A stretch of DNA of 64,000 nucleotides from Halegenticoccus tardaugens. Lineage in GTDB: Archaea; Halobacteriota; Halobacteria; Halobacteriales; Haloferacaceae. Both the position numbers and the translations under genes were made by a program. The stretch spans positions 1-64,000 of the forward strand of contig NZ_SDIC01000002.1 in assembly GCF_004116405.1 (NCBI RefSeq), in the 5' to 3' direction. Shown in pieces: positions 1-8,033 of the stretch (position 1 is its first letter; each line of letters starts with the position of its first letter). The notes beneath the pieces were generated by a model. The model was not told where the DNA came from and did not search any database. It worked only from the letters and a program-made list of their open reading frames with translations.

Positions 1-2
1 AG

Positions 3-179
3 GATTTCACCAACGCCGTCTCTCTCTTTCAGACCTACGAAGGACTCTCTCTTGGGGACGCGACGATTGCTGCGTACATGCAGCGAGAGGGCATTGAGTC
101 CCTGTACTCGTTTGACGATGACTTCGACGTGATCGAGGATATTACCCGACTAGCGACGCCTGACAATCCGTTCAATTGA
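3..179 (+). CDS. PIN-domain (VapC-like) toxin, C-terminal part
   Basis: The reading frame is open from the window edge and ends with TGA at 177-179, giving the last 58 residues of a protein. The pattern LGDATIAAYMQ followed by SFDDDFD and a short tail is typical of the last third of PIN-domain ribonucleases, in which late acidic residues complete the metal-binding site. The cognate antitoxin would lie upstream, outside the window. Nothing coding follows directly; the next 750 bases are degraded accessory sequence. PIN family is fairly secure; which toxin subfamily is not. Confidence 0.65.
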   Translation, partial: DFTNAVSLFQTYEGLSLGDATIAAYMQREGIESLYSFDDDFDVIEDITRLATPDNPFN

Positions 180-301
180 CCACTGAGATCCTGGCCAACG
201 AAGAGGATGAACCTGTGCTTTTCCGGAGTTTGATTCGAGGGACAATGATAAAGCGGCAAAAGCGCAGACTGAGAAGGCTGTTTTAAGTCGGATCATTCTT
301 T

Positions 302-352
302 TCTACAGAAATACAGCGAGAGTGCCTCGGGGCTTGACCCCGAGGTACTTCA
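302..352 (+). repeat. Partial copy of the TCTACAG-AATACAGCGAGAGTGC repeat
   Basis: Begins with tctacag, continues aatacagcgagagtgc and then a hairpin (CCTCGGGG...CCCCGAGG) leading into ACTTCAC. The same order (tctacag, aatacagcgagagtgc, G/C hairpin, then a TTCAC- or TGAAC-like stretch) occurs at 2339 and 58899. Here only the left part is present. It is probably a scar of an IS200/IS605-type element. Confidence 0.6.
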
Positions 353-498
353 CCTCATGTTGAAGCCGTTTTTCTGTTTCTACGAGTGGCTGCGCAACGT
401 AGAGATATTTGACCCCACCTTCGGCGATGTTCTACGGAGATCGAGTCATGAACTCTCGTTCGTGCAACGTTTTCAAGCATTTCCCGATTGTACTCTGA

Positions 499-612
499 TC
501 TCGCTTCAGATGGCGGCGAGGGTTCGACGAGGAGTCTGCGGAGGGGCTGTTGAATATCCTGCACAACCGCGGCTACATCTACTACGTCGGCGAGCAGGTC
601 CGCATTACGTAG
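499..612 (+). pseudogene. Unidentified C-terminal coding relic
   Basis: A short frame with coding character ends at TAG 610-612. It encodes a stretch with the pattern FDEESAEGLLNILHNRGYIYY followed by VGEQVRIT, like the C-terminal winged helix of some larger protein. No start codon or upstream extension is visible, since an in-frame TGA stands at 496-498. I cannot name the parent family. Confidence 0.25.
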
Positions 613-678
613 GCTCGCTGTCTCGTGAGGGCTCAGGAGTTACTCTGACAGAGGGGGTTTCCAGCGTGACGCTTGAGG

Positions 679-852
679 TTAGGCGAGTGCGGTCTCTCGA
701 AGGTACTGATCTTCCCACTCGTAGCGCTCTCGGAGGACATTTCGATCCTCGTCGGTGATCTGGGAGAAGTTGGTGCGCTGGTCGATCTAACCCTTCTCGA
801 CGTATCCCGTCTCGTGGTCTACCGTTACCAAAGAATACGCTCTTTGAGACAG
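679..852 (-). pseudogene. Decayed PadR/MarR-like winged-helix protein
   Basis: On the minus strand one frame encodes YVEKG, an in-frame TAG, then IDQRTNFSQITDEDR and YEWEDQYL before TAA at 679-681. This aligns closely with the intact 90-residue protein at 22078-22350, which has YVEKGQINRRTNYYKITDEG and REWEDQWL. The stop replaces the Gln codon of the intact relative (TAG for CAG). The N-terminal half cannot be followed beyond about 852. It is therefore a dead copy of the same small wHTH family. Confidence 0.6.
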
Positions 853-905
853 AGGCCAGTTTTGAGCGCTCTGCAGGTATTTTTCGATTACGATAACCGC
901 ATACA

Positions 906-921
906 ATATAAAATATTAAAT
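906..921 (+). promoter_or_regulatory. TATA-like promoter element of the glycerophosphodiesterase
   Basis: The A/T run tataaaatattaaat sits about 30-40 bases before the ATG at 948. That spacing fits an archaeal TATA box with a near-leaderless or very short-leader transcript. No Shine-Dalgarno sequence is seen before the ATG. Confidence 0.45.
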
Positions 922-947
922 AGTATAGGTGTATTCTAGATGATGGA

Positions 948-1901
948 ATGTCAAACCATACCAACACTCTCGATCGCAGACGCTTTATACAGGGATCAAG
1001 CGCCGCTGTAACAGCCCTGGCACTTGGATCCAGTGCTGCAGCGAAAGAGAAGGGAACCGAGAAGGGAGCGACCAACTCGGCGCACCGAAAGCAAAGCGAT
1101 GAACCGGACATCATTGCGCATCGCGGATTTGCAGGCAAATATCCCGAGAATACGGTCGCTGCAGCGTGGGGTTCCGCACGAGAGGGTGCCGACATGATCG
1201 AAATCGACGTCATCCCTTGTGCTGATGGTGAAGTGGTCGTCTTCCACGATGATGATTTGAGCGAACGCGACGGAGGCAATCAAGGCCTCACTGATGAGGA
1301 TGGACTCGTCTGGGAGACGGACTGTGAGACGGTTCTCAGCGCCGAAGTGCTCGAATCCGGCGAGACGGTGCCGACGCTTCGCGAGGTACTGAAGGTCATC
1401 CCTGCATCCGTGAGCGTCAATATCGAGATGAAGAATCCCGGATCAGAGGACATCGTCGCTGGAGATCTGAGTGGCGAGGAACTGGCGGCACAGGAGGACC
1501 TCTGGCGCCCGTTCGTACAGGATGTCCTCGCGATCGCTGCCGAGTATCAGAATGATATCCTCGTCTCGTCATTCTATGAGGCCGCTCTCTCAACCACTCG
1601 TGAGACTGATCCGTCGATTCCCATCGCGTTTCTGTTCTCGGACGATATTGAGGAAGGGCTCGCCGTCACCCGCGAATACGACGCCGAGGCGCTCCACCCG
1701 TCGTTCACCCTCGTGCAAGGAACGCCATTCTACGAGGGAGAGGATGACATCGATCTCGTCGAAGTCGCGCACGAAGAGGGGCGTGAGGTGAACGTCTGGA
1801 CCATCCAGACGTGGTATGAGGCGACCCAACTTGCTAAGACGGGCGTCGACGGATTGATCGTCGACTATCCCGATCTCCTCTTCGACAGCTTACCACAGTA
1901 G
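948..1901 (+). CDS. Tat-exported glycerophosphodiester phosphodiesterase
   Basis: 317 residues. The N-terminus LDRRRFIQGSSAAVTALALG is a twin-arginine signal, so the enzyme should act outside the cytoplasmic membrane. The mature part begins with the GDPD core IIAHRGFAGKYPENT (catalytic His), followed by MIEIDV (metal-binding Glu and Asp) and VVVFHDDDL (second catalytic His). It would cleave glycerophosphodiesters to glycerol-3-phosphate and an alcohol, feeding phosphate or glycerol metabolism. A TATA-like run precedes the start. It stands alone among degraded accessory sequence. The family call is secure; the substrate is not known. Confidence 0.9.
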   Translation: MSNHTNTLDRRRFIQGSSAAVTALALGSSAAAKEKGTEKGATNSAHRKQSDEPDIIAHRGFAGKYPENTVAAAWGSAREGADMIEIDVIPCADGEVVVFHDDDLSERDGGNQGLTDEDGLVWETDCETVLSAEVLESGETVPTLREVLKVIPASVSVNIEMKNPGSEDIVAGDLSGEELAAQEDLWRPFVQDVLAIAAEYQNDILVSSFYEAALSTTRETDPSIPIAFLFSDDIEEGLAVTREYDAEALHPSFTLVQGTPFYEGEDDIDLVEVAHEEGREVNVWTIQTWYEATQLAKTGVDGLIVDYPDLLFDSLPQ

Positions 1902-2013
1902 GATCAACATCCGTCTACCCACCGATTTTGATGACTGCTGAAGAGATGAAACGACGACATAAGTGACGTGAAGAGATGCTCGACGACGACCGGCTCATTC
2001 CAGTGTACTCGCG

Positions 2014-2349
2014 ATGTTGACGCTTGTCTCTGACACGCTTTCCACTGAGCGTCCTCGTCGTCGGCAAGCGAACCTTTTACTCCGGCAGGTCGACCTGAGG
2101 GTTGCGGTAGTGGTCGAGGTACGTCTCGTGGAGGGCACCGTTCGTGGCGACGACATCACCTTCGAGGATAGCGTCGATGTCCGTGTTGATGCTGAGAGGT
2201 CTGCGCCTGCATTCGATTCGGCCGAGTTAGAGATCGTTAAGTCCAAGTTGACCGTTGATGACTGGGACGCGAAAGCGTACGGGACCGTCAAAAACACGGG
2301 TGACAGTCCATTCGAGAGTGTGACGATTATCGCCTGGTTCTACAGTTAA
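2014..2349 (+). pseudogene. Truncated FxLYD-domain protein
   Basis: The last 40 or so residues, KLTVDDWDAKAYGTVKNTG then SVTIIAWFYS, match the middle of an FxLYD domain, a small beta-rich module of exported haloarchaeal and bacterial proteins. In FxLYD proteins the chain normally continues after the aromatic Tyr (F/WxY) with a D-G turn and another strand. Here the frame stops at TAA within the repeat that begins at 2339. The start is unclear and the upstream part is not recognisable. I read it as a gene cut off by the insertion. Confidence 0.45.
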
Positions 2350-2661
2350 TACAGCGAGAGTGCCGCGAGGTCAAGCCTCGCGGATGAATCGCGTAAACTT
2401 CACTTTCCACCCGCCCGTTTCTTTAGGTATAATGGGCCACGCGGCCCGATTGAGCGTAAGTACGGGTGTTGCACAACCGCCCGGCGTTCGATTCGACGCG
2501 CTCGGGAGCGCCCATCAAGCACGATAGGCAGGAGATGGGCCGAATCGTTCCAGCGAGGGAGAACGCCTGTGGAGTCTGGAACCACTCTGTCCTTCCTCGG
2601 AAGGATGGAGGTTCTGACGCCGAGGCAGGAAGCCTCGACCCTTGTGGTCGTGGTAGTTCAC
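2339..2661 (+). repeat. tnpB-3'-end repeat (IS1341-type remnant), intact copy
   Basis: A unit of about 320 bases running from ttctacagttaatacagcg to gtggtagttcac. Internal landmarks are a G/C hairpin (GCGAGGTCAAGCCTCGC) and cgtttctttaggtataatgggcc. Then come a gcgctcgggagcgc hairpin, a coding relic reading GRIVPARENACGVWNH (the C-terminus of haloarchaeal TnpB proteins), a TCCTTCC-TC-GGAAGGA hairpin and a final TTCAC. A second copy, split by an insertion, lies at 58899-58950 plus 60441-60712; a more diverged relative is at 19330-19697. It probably carries an omega-RNA-like (sotRNA) sequence, as described for haloarchaeal IS1341 elements. Confidence 0.65.
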
Positions 2662-2692
2662 AAACGAACAAAACCCTCCATCGTGGCCAAAA

Positions 2693-2741
2693 TCGTTCCG
2701 TTTGAAAAATATAGAACAAGTTATGGAACGGCCATACTTAA
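2693..2741 (+). promoter_or_regulatory. Promoter region of the Gfo/Idh gene
   Basis: The half-site TTTGAAAA at 2701, an inverted pair CGTTCC...GGAACG around tagaacaagttat, and a TATA-like catacttaa about 25 bases before the GTG start. TTTGAAAA repeats one arm of the perfect palindrome at 4701-4722 upstream of the binding-protein gene of the same cluster, which suggests a shared regulator. Confidence 0.35.
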
Positions 2742-2759
2742 GGCGGAGGTTAATGTGCG

Positions 2760-3845
2760 GTGTCCGAACACGGCACAGCGAGCATGTCGTCAGAGATTAT
2801 GATTGCCTCCGAGACGGAGGGAGTAGAAACCGACACTCTCTCGGTTGCGGTGATCGGCACGGGAGCGATCGCACAGCGACTCCACATCCCTGCATACCAG
2901 CGACACGACCGCGCCGAAGTCGTCGCGGTCTGTGACGTCGAAGAGCAAAAGGCCGCCGCGGTAGCCGAGGAACACGGCGTCGGCGAGTACTACACCGACT
3001 ACGCGGCGCTCCTGAACGACGGCATCGCCGACGCCATCAGCGTCTGTCTGCCGAACCATCTCCATCGCGACGTCGTCGTCGCCGCCCTCGAACGTGACGT
3101 TCACGTCCTCTGTGAGAAACCGATCAGTACCTCGCTTGCTGAAGCCGACGAAATGGTCGCCGCTGCGGACGTGAGCGAGGCGATCTTCATGGTCGACCAG
3201 ACCGAGCGATTCAATCCCGTTTATGAGAAGACGAAGGAAATCCTCGAGAAGGGTATCGTCGGCGACGTTCACAACGTCCGGAGCCGCTTCAGCCACCCCG
3301 GCCCGGAGGGGTGGTCGCCTCGTTCGGCGTGGTTCACGGACGCCGACGCCTCCGGGGGTGGGGCGCTCATCGACATTGGGATCCACAACGCCGATCTCCT
3401 CAACTACCTGTTCGGCTCCGTAACGGAGCTAATGGGCTACAGCGACACGCTGTCGATGGATACCGAGGTCGAGGACACCTCGGTGGCGGTGCTGCGCTTC
3501 GCCGACGGTGCGCTGGGTACGTTCGAGACCGCGTGGCGGACCGATCCCGAGTCGATCCGGATGCAGATCATCGGCGAGGAGGGCGTCGTTTACGTCGACA
3601 AAGTCGAACCCTCCGTGCGCGTCGAATTCGGCGACAATAGCGGCGAACTCGACGTCCCCGTCCCGGATCGTTCCCGGCACGGCGGCCCTATCTCTCACTT
3701 CATCGCTTGCGCACTGACCGGGGAGGAGCCCACGGTGACGGGAAGGGACGGACGAAAGGCACTCGAAATCGTCATGGGCGTCTACCAATCCTCGAAGTCG
3801 AGACGTGCGGCCGAGTTACCGCTCTCTCGGGAGGGGAGTAGATGA
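2760..3845 (+). CDS. Gfo/Idh/MocA family oxidoreductase
   Basis: 361 residues from the GTG at 2760, which follows a GGAGGT with about 10 bases of spacing. ATG codons at 2784 and 2796 are alternatives. The N-terminal Rossmann fold shows VAVIGTGAIAQRLHIPAY; the family signature EKP is in CEKPISTS at about residue 120; the likely catalytic Asp/His pair is in DIGIHNADLLNY. Members oxidise sugars, polyols or uronates with NAD(P). The stop codon overlaps the ATG of the next gene (ATGA), so the two are translationally coupled. The cluster context points to dehydrogenation of the sugar imported by the downstream ABC transporter. Exact substrate unknown. Confidence 0.88.
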   Translation: MSEHGTASMSSEIMIASETEGVETDTLSVAVIGTGAIAQRLHIPAYQRHDRAEVVAVCDVEEQKAAAVAEEHGVGEYYTDYAALLNDGIADAISVCLPNHLHRDVVVAALERDVHVLCEKPISTSLAEADEMVAAADVSEAIFMVDQTERFNPVYEKTKEILEKGIVGDVHNVRSRFSHPGPEGWSPRSAWFTDADASGGGALIDIGIHNADLLNYLFGSVTELMGYSDTLSMDTEVEDTSVAVLRFADGALGTFETAWRTDPESIRMQIIGEEGVVYVDKVEPSVRVEFGDNSGELDVPVPDRSRHGGPISHFIACALTGEEPTVTGRDGRKALEIVMGVYQSSKSRRAAELPLSREGSR

Positions 3846-4627
3846 AACTCGCTTGCAGTTCCTACTCGTACCACGCGGAACTCGAAGAGTGCATGGAACT
3901 CGCGGAGTTCATCCGCATTTGCGGGGAGGAACTCGGCGTCGACGGTGTCGAACTCATCGACGAGCACCTTCCCGGTGACGATCGGGACACCCTCGACGAG
4001 ATACGAGAGCTCGCGGACGCGTATGGCCTCGAAATCGCCTGTCTCTCCGTGTTTTACAACGACTTCGCGAAGGCGTGCCGAGCGGACCGTCGCGAAGACG
4101 TCGAGAACGTGATGGCGTGGCTCGATCGGGCCGACCGACTCGCCGCGGACGTGCTCCGCGCGTTCACGGGCTTTCCGGGCCTTCACGATCGCGACCACGG
4201 CGACCCGGCCGTCTGGCGCGACGTGACGACCTGCCTGCAGGAGTGCGTCGACTACGCCGAGACGGTCGAAGCGACGCTCGCTATCGAGAATCACAACCAC
4301 GACGGCCTCATTCGCACCGCGGACGACGTCTTCCGCGTCAGAAGCGGGGTGAACGGCGAACTTGGGCTCGTCCTCGATCTCGCGAACTACGTCGACGGCG
4401 TCGACTCGATCGATCGAACCGCGCACGTGGCCGATCACGTTCACGCCGCGTACGACGACATCGACGCGGACGGGTCGGATCCGAACTACCCCTACTACGA
4501 TGCCGTCCTTGCGGACCTCGCCGGGAAAGGATACGACGGTTACGTGACGTTGGAATGGGAGGGCGAGGCCGACGACTTCGAGGCCGTCCCCAGAGCGATC
4601 GACTACCTGCGTACCGTCGCCGACTGA
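3842..4627 (+). CDS. Sugar phosphate isomerase/epimerase (xylose-isomerase-like TIM barrel)
   Basis: 261 residues; the start ATG overlaps the previous stop. Metal-binding positions expected of the AP-endonuclease-2/IolE-like TIM barrel are visible: the Glu in AIENHNHDG, the Asp in LDLANY, the His in HVHAAYDDID and the late Glu in TLEWEGE. Enzymes of this type isomerise or epimerise ketoses or keto-inositols, and often pair with Gfo/Idh dehydrogenases in redox epimerisation or inositol-type pathways. Coupling with the oxidoreductase supports a shared pathway. The exact reaction cannot be read from sequence. Confidence 0.85.
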   Translation: MKLACSSYSYHAELEECMELAEFIRICGEELGVDGVELIDEHLPGDDRDTLDEIRELADAYGLEIACLSVFYNDFAKACRADRREDVENVMAWLDRADRLAADVLRAFTGFPGLHDRDHGDPAVWRDVTTCLQECVDYAETVEATLAIENHNHDGLIRTADDVFRVRSGVNGELGLVLDLANYVDGVDSIDRTAHVADHVHAAYDDIDADGSDPNYPYYDAVLADLAGKGYDGYVTLEWEGEADDFEAVPRAIDYLRTVAD

Positions 4628-4700
4628 CGAGCGCGGCCGCTTACGCGTTATTTTATGTATTTCACCGGCTGAACGAGAGGCCGGTCGGCTCTGTTCGTCG

Positions 4701-4722
4701 ATTTTCAAATAGCTTTGAAAAT
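4701..4722 (+). promoter_or_regulatory. Perfect 22-bp palindrome, candidate operator of the ABC operon
   Basis: Arms ATTTTCAAA and TTTGAAAAT are exact inverse complements with TAGC between. It lies about 80 bases before the ATG of the binding-protein gene, just upstream of a TATA-like tttatca at 4743. Related but imperfect sites occur before other genes of the cluster: gattatcaaatatcttct at 9284, and ccaaatatgagttga at 10515. The divergently encoded ArsR-like protein (8873-9214) is the obvious candidate binder. Confidence 0.45.
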
Positions 4723-4783
4723 ACCCGAAGACGAGAGGGAGCTTTATCAGTCGTAGTTGGTTGCCCACACCTGTGAATTTCCC

Positions 4784-6103
4784 ATGACAGGTTCTGACAA
4801 TCCGACGCGGCGGACGTTGTTGCAGGGGATCGCCGGTGCGAGCACCGCGGCGACACTCTCGATTGCCGGCTGTACGCAAATCGAGGGCTTCGGCGGCGGT
4901 GGCGACTCATCAACGCTCGAATTCTGGTCCTCGCCGAACGAAGAGGAGGTGTCGTTTCACGAATCGGCCGCCGAAGAGTTCACCGCCGACAACGACATCG
5001 AGTTGGAAGTCCGCCCCGTTCCCGAGGGCGACTCGTCCGAGGAGGTCGTCCTCTCGGCGCTCGCGTCGGGAACCGAGCCCGACGCGTTCGCCAACGTGTT
5101 TCCGGGATTCGCCGCGCAACTGGAGGTCAACGACGCCGCCGTGAACCTCTACGACATCGAGGGCGCGAAGCAGGCGCTCACCGAACGCTGCGGCGAGGAG
5201 ATCCTCTCTCGCTACGAGACGCCCGATGGTGATCTGTACCAAGCGCCGTGGAAAGCGAACCCCGTTCTCTTTCAGTACAACGATACTGTTTTCGAGGAGG
5301 CGGGCTACGAAGAAGAGGACTACCCCCGAACGCTCGACGCGCTCGTCGAAGCAGGGATCGAGATCGTCGATTCCGGTGCCGCCGAAGTGTTGTGGGATCG
5401 TGCGCCGCTGCCGACGTGGTACGAACGGTGGTTCGACTTTCTGCCCATCTACTTCGCAGCCTCGGAGGGCAAAGCGGAGATGTTCACTCAAAACGGCGAG
5501 ACGACCGAACCTGCGTTCAACAACGACACCGCGGTCACCGTTCTGCAGTTCTTCCAGGATCTCTTCGAGAGCGATCTACTTCCGACCCAGTCGAGCGAGA
5601 ATCCGAAGTTCCCGGAAAACAAGGCGGCCATTAACACCGGCGGTCCGTGGGTCGTTCCGTACTTCGAGGACGTAAACGAGGACGTTCGGATGAGTCACCA
5701 CACGGCACCAGTTCCCGACGACGTCGAGCCGAACGCTCACACGTACGCGGACCCGAAGAACACGACCGTTTTCCAGTCGTCGTCGAATGCCGAAGCCGTG
5801 TGGTCGTTCACGGCGTTCGAACTCGGGGAAGACTGGGACGTGAGGCTCCTCGAAGACACGCTGCAACTTCCGCATCGAGAAGGAATCATCGATAGCGCGA
5901 GTTCGTTCTTCGAAGAAAATCCAGATATTAAACCGTATGCCGAGGCGCTCGAAACGTCCCATCCACCGTCGTATACGCCCGATTACACGAAAGTGATGGA
6001 CATTTTCGGCGACGAGGCGTTCGTCCCGGTCGTCCGCGGTAATCGTTCACCCGAGAAAGGACTCAACGCCGCCGAACAGAAGATCACCGAGGAACTCGAG
6101 TAG
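4784..6103 (+). CDS. ABC transporter sugar-binding lipoprotein (CUT1 type)
   Basis: 439 residues from the ATG at 4784. The N-terminus is a Tat lipoprotein signal: TRRTLLQGIAGAS followed by the lipobox SIAGC, so the protein is exported folded and lipid-anchored. A low-complexity GGGG linker precedes the type-1 solute-binding fold, which opens with LEFWSSPNEEE and includes KANPVLFQYN and NTGGPWVVPYFED. It should deliver an oligosaccharide or polyol to the two permeases immediately downstream. The gap to the permease is short, so they form one operon behind the 4701 palindrome. Confidence 0.9.
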   Translation: MTGSDNPTRRTLLQGIAGASTAATLSIAGCTQIEGFGGGGDSSTLEFWSSPNEEEVSFHESAAEEFTADNDIELEVRPVPEGDSSEEVVLSALASGTEPDAFANVFPGFAAQLEVNDAAVNLYDIEGAKQALTERCGEEILSRYETPDGDLYQAPWKANPVLFQYNDTVFEEAGYEEEDYPRTLDALVEAGIEIVDSGAAEVLWDRAPLPTWYERWFDFLPIYFAASEGKAEMFTQNGETTEPAFNNDTAVTVLQFFQDLFESDLLPTQSSENPKFPENKAAINTGGPWVVPYFEDVNEDVRMSHHTAPVPDDVEPNAHTYADPKNTTVFQSSSNAEAVWSFTAFELGEDWDVRLLEDTLQLPHREGIIDSASSFFEENPDIKPYAEALETSHPPSYTPDYTKVMDIFGDEAFVPVVRGNRSPEKGLNAAEQKITEELE

Positions 6104-6110
6104 CTGGCGG

Positions 6111-7097
6111 GTGACAGACGAGATGTTAGATCCAATTATTCGGCGCGCTCGCGTCGCCGGAACGTCCGCTGGCGGTGCCATCGGTCAGCACCTCGCTGGA
6201 ATGCCCCTACTCGGGTCCACGGTCGAACGACTCGGACGGTACGACGACAACTTGAAAGGATGGGCGCTCATGCTTCCCTGGCTCGCGTGGGCATCGGCGT
6301 TTCTCATCTTCCCGTTCGTGTTCGCTCTCTACCTCAGCTTCCACGAGTGGGCCATCGTGTCGCCGGAGACGCCGTTCGTGGGGCTCGATCACTACGTTGA
6401 TCTGTTCACGAGCGACCTCTTCTATCAGTTACTCGGGAACACGCTGTACTTCTTCGCGGTGAACGTCCCGTCGCAGATCCTGTCAGCGCTCGCCGTCGCG
6501 GTGCTCCTCGACCGCGTCGTCCGCGGACGGGCCTTCTACATGGCGGGATACTTCGTTCCGTACGTTACGAGCGGCGTCGTCGTTGCCGTCGTGTTCAAAC
6601 GTCTCTACGCCCCCGACGGAATGCTCAACCAGTGGCTCGCGGTCGTCGGCGGACGGATCGACTTCCTCGGGAGCGAAACGTTCGCGATGCCGGCCATCGC
6701 GATGATGGTTTCGTGGAAGTTCGTCGGCTACTATGCCATCATCTTCCTCGCGAACCTCCAGTCGATTCCCGAAAACGTCTACGAATCCGCCGCACTGGAC
6801 GGCGCCAACGAGTGGGAGCAGTTCCGCCACATCACGCTCCCGCTTTTGAACCCGAGCATCCTCGTCGTCGTCATCCTGTCGACCATCACCGCGTTCCAGA
6901 TCTTCACGGAACCGTTCATCATGACTTCGGGCGGACCGAACGGCGCGACGGAGACATTCGTCCTCGTCATCTACCGAACGGCGTTTTCCTACCTGGAAAT
7001 GGGGTACGCCAGCACGGTCGGCGTCGTTCTCGCGGCGATCATCTTCGTGGTCAGCTACGTCGAGCGCAACTATGTCGAACAGGAGGTGTCGGCGTAA
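6111..7097 (+). CDS. CUT1 sugar ABC transporter permease (MalF/UgpA-like)
   Basis: 328 residues from GTG at 6111; ATG at 6123 is an alternative. Six membrane segments begin around residue 45 (LMLPWLAWASAFLIFPFVF). The cytoplasmic EAA loop reads ESAALDGANEWEQFRHITLP, the contact site for the ATPase. It pairs with the following permease, with overlap of the reading frames at 7072-7097. The ATPase that should energise the pair is probably the MalK-like protein at 10587. Substrate unknown. Confidence 0.9.
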   Translation: MTDEMLDPIIRRARVAGTSAGGAIGQHLAGMPLLGSTVERLGRYDDNLKGWALMLPWLAWASAFLIFPFVFALYLSFHEWAIVSPETPFVGLDHYVDLFTSDLFYQLLGNTLYFFAVNVPSQILSALAVAVLLDRVVRGRAFYMAGYFVPYVTSGVVVAVVFKRLYAPDGMLNQWLAVVGGRIDFLGSETFAMPAIAMMVSWKFVGYYAIIFLANLQSIPENVYESAALDGANEWEQFRHITLPLLNPSILVVVILSTITAFQIFTEPFIMTSGGPNGATETFVLVIYRTAFSYLEMGYASTVGVVLAAIIFVVSYVERNYVEQEVSA

Positions 7098-7098
7098 C

Positions 7099-7986
7099 AT
7101 GGCCGCCGACACGGTCGAAGCGAGGTCGCAAGATTCCGTCGTTGATCGGTCCGAGAGTCGGTTCGCGTCGCTGACGCCGAAGCGGTTACTTGTTTACGCG
7201 CTGTTGACCGTCGGCGTCGTCGTCCCGGTGTTCCCCTTCGCGCTGATGGTGTCAATGTCGTTCAAGCCGCGCTCGGAGATGTACGAACCTGCCCTCCTCC
7301 CGTCGCACGTGACTTTCGAGCACTACCTGTTCCTGCTGGAGAACGTGCCGATCGTCCGGCAGCTGTTCAACAGCGTTCTCGTGACGTCGGCCGTCGTCAC
7401 CTCCGTCGTCGTCACGTCGTGTCTCGTCGCGTACTCGCTGGCGAAGCTCGACTGGTTCGGACGACGGTTCACGTACAACTTCATCCTCGCGACGATGATG
7501 ATCCCGGGCGTGCTGCTTCTCATCCCGCAGTTCATCGTCATCGTCTGGCTCGGGTGGGTCGACACCTATCAGGCGATGATCGTTCCCTTCGCCATCAGTT
7601 CGTTCGGCATCTTCCTCCTGACGCAGTTTTTCAAGCAGTTTCCCGACAGCCTCATCGATGCCGCACGGATGGACGGCTGCTCGGAACTGGACGTCGTCTT
7701 CCGAATCGTGCTGCCGAATTCGCTGCCCGCCATCGCGACGGTCGCGCTCTTTACCTTCATGAACCGCTGGAACGAGATGCTGTGGGATCTCATCGTCATA
7801 AAGGAGGAGACGATGTACACGCTGCCGGTGAGCATCACGCTCTTCGCGAAAACGGGACTCTACGGCGACAGCACCGGGGCGCTGATGGCGGGGGCGACGC
7901 TGCTCGCGCTCCCGACCATCGCGCTGTTCTTGCTGCTACGCCGGTACTTCATCCAGGGGGTCACGATGTCGGGGTTGAAGTCGTAA
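7099..7986 (+). CDS. CUT1 sugar ABC transporter permease (MalG/UgpE-like)
   Basis: 295 residues from ATG 7099, which has AGGAGGTG about 10 bases upstream inside the end of the previous gene. In-frame upstream starts exist but are less likely. Six transmembrane segments begin near residue 33; the EAA loop reads DAARMDGCSELDVVFRIVLP, and LPTIALFLLLRRYFIQG is the usual MalG-type C-terminus. It forms the heterodimeric channel with the upstream permease. The ending GVTMSGLKS is characteristic of CUT1 second permeases. Confidence 0.9.
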   Translation: MAADTVEARSQDSVVDRSESRFASLTPKRLLVYALLTVGVVVPVFPFALMVSMSFKPRSEMYEPALLPSHVTFEHYLFLLENVPIVRQLFNSVLVTSAVVTSVVVTSCLVAYSLAKLDWFGRRFTYNFILATMMIPGVLLLIPQFIVIVWLGWVDTYQAMIVPFAISSFGIFLLTQFFKQFPDSLIDAARMDGCSELDVVFRIVLPNSLPAIATVALFTFMNRWNEMLWDLIVIKEETMYTLPVSITLFAKTGLYGDSTGALMAGATLLALPTIALFLLLRRYFIQGVTMSGLKS

Positions 7987-8033
7987 TGGGAGCACAGAGC
8001 GCCAATCACCGGTCGACGCCCTGAACATCACCC

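Noticed and set aside
605..1279. Long minus-strand frame of 224 codons overlapping the glycerophosphodiesterase
   Set aside because: It is antisense to a gene with clear GDPD motifs and Tat signal, and its composition (Arg/Ser rich) is that of a GC-driven shadow frame.
3782..4879. Minus-strand frame of 365 codons across the isomerase gene
   Set aside because: Antisense shadow of the TIM-barrel isomerase; no recognisable domain and interrupted context.
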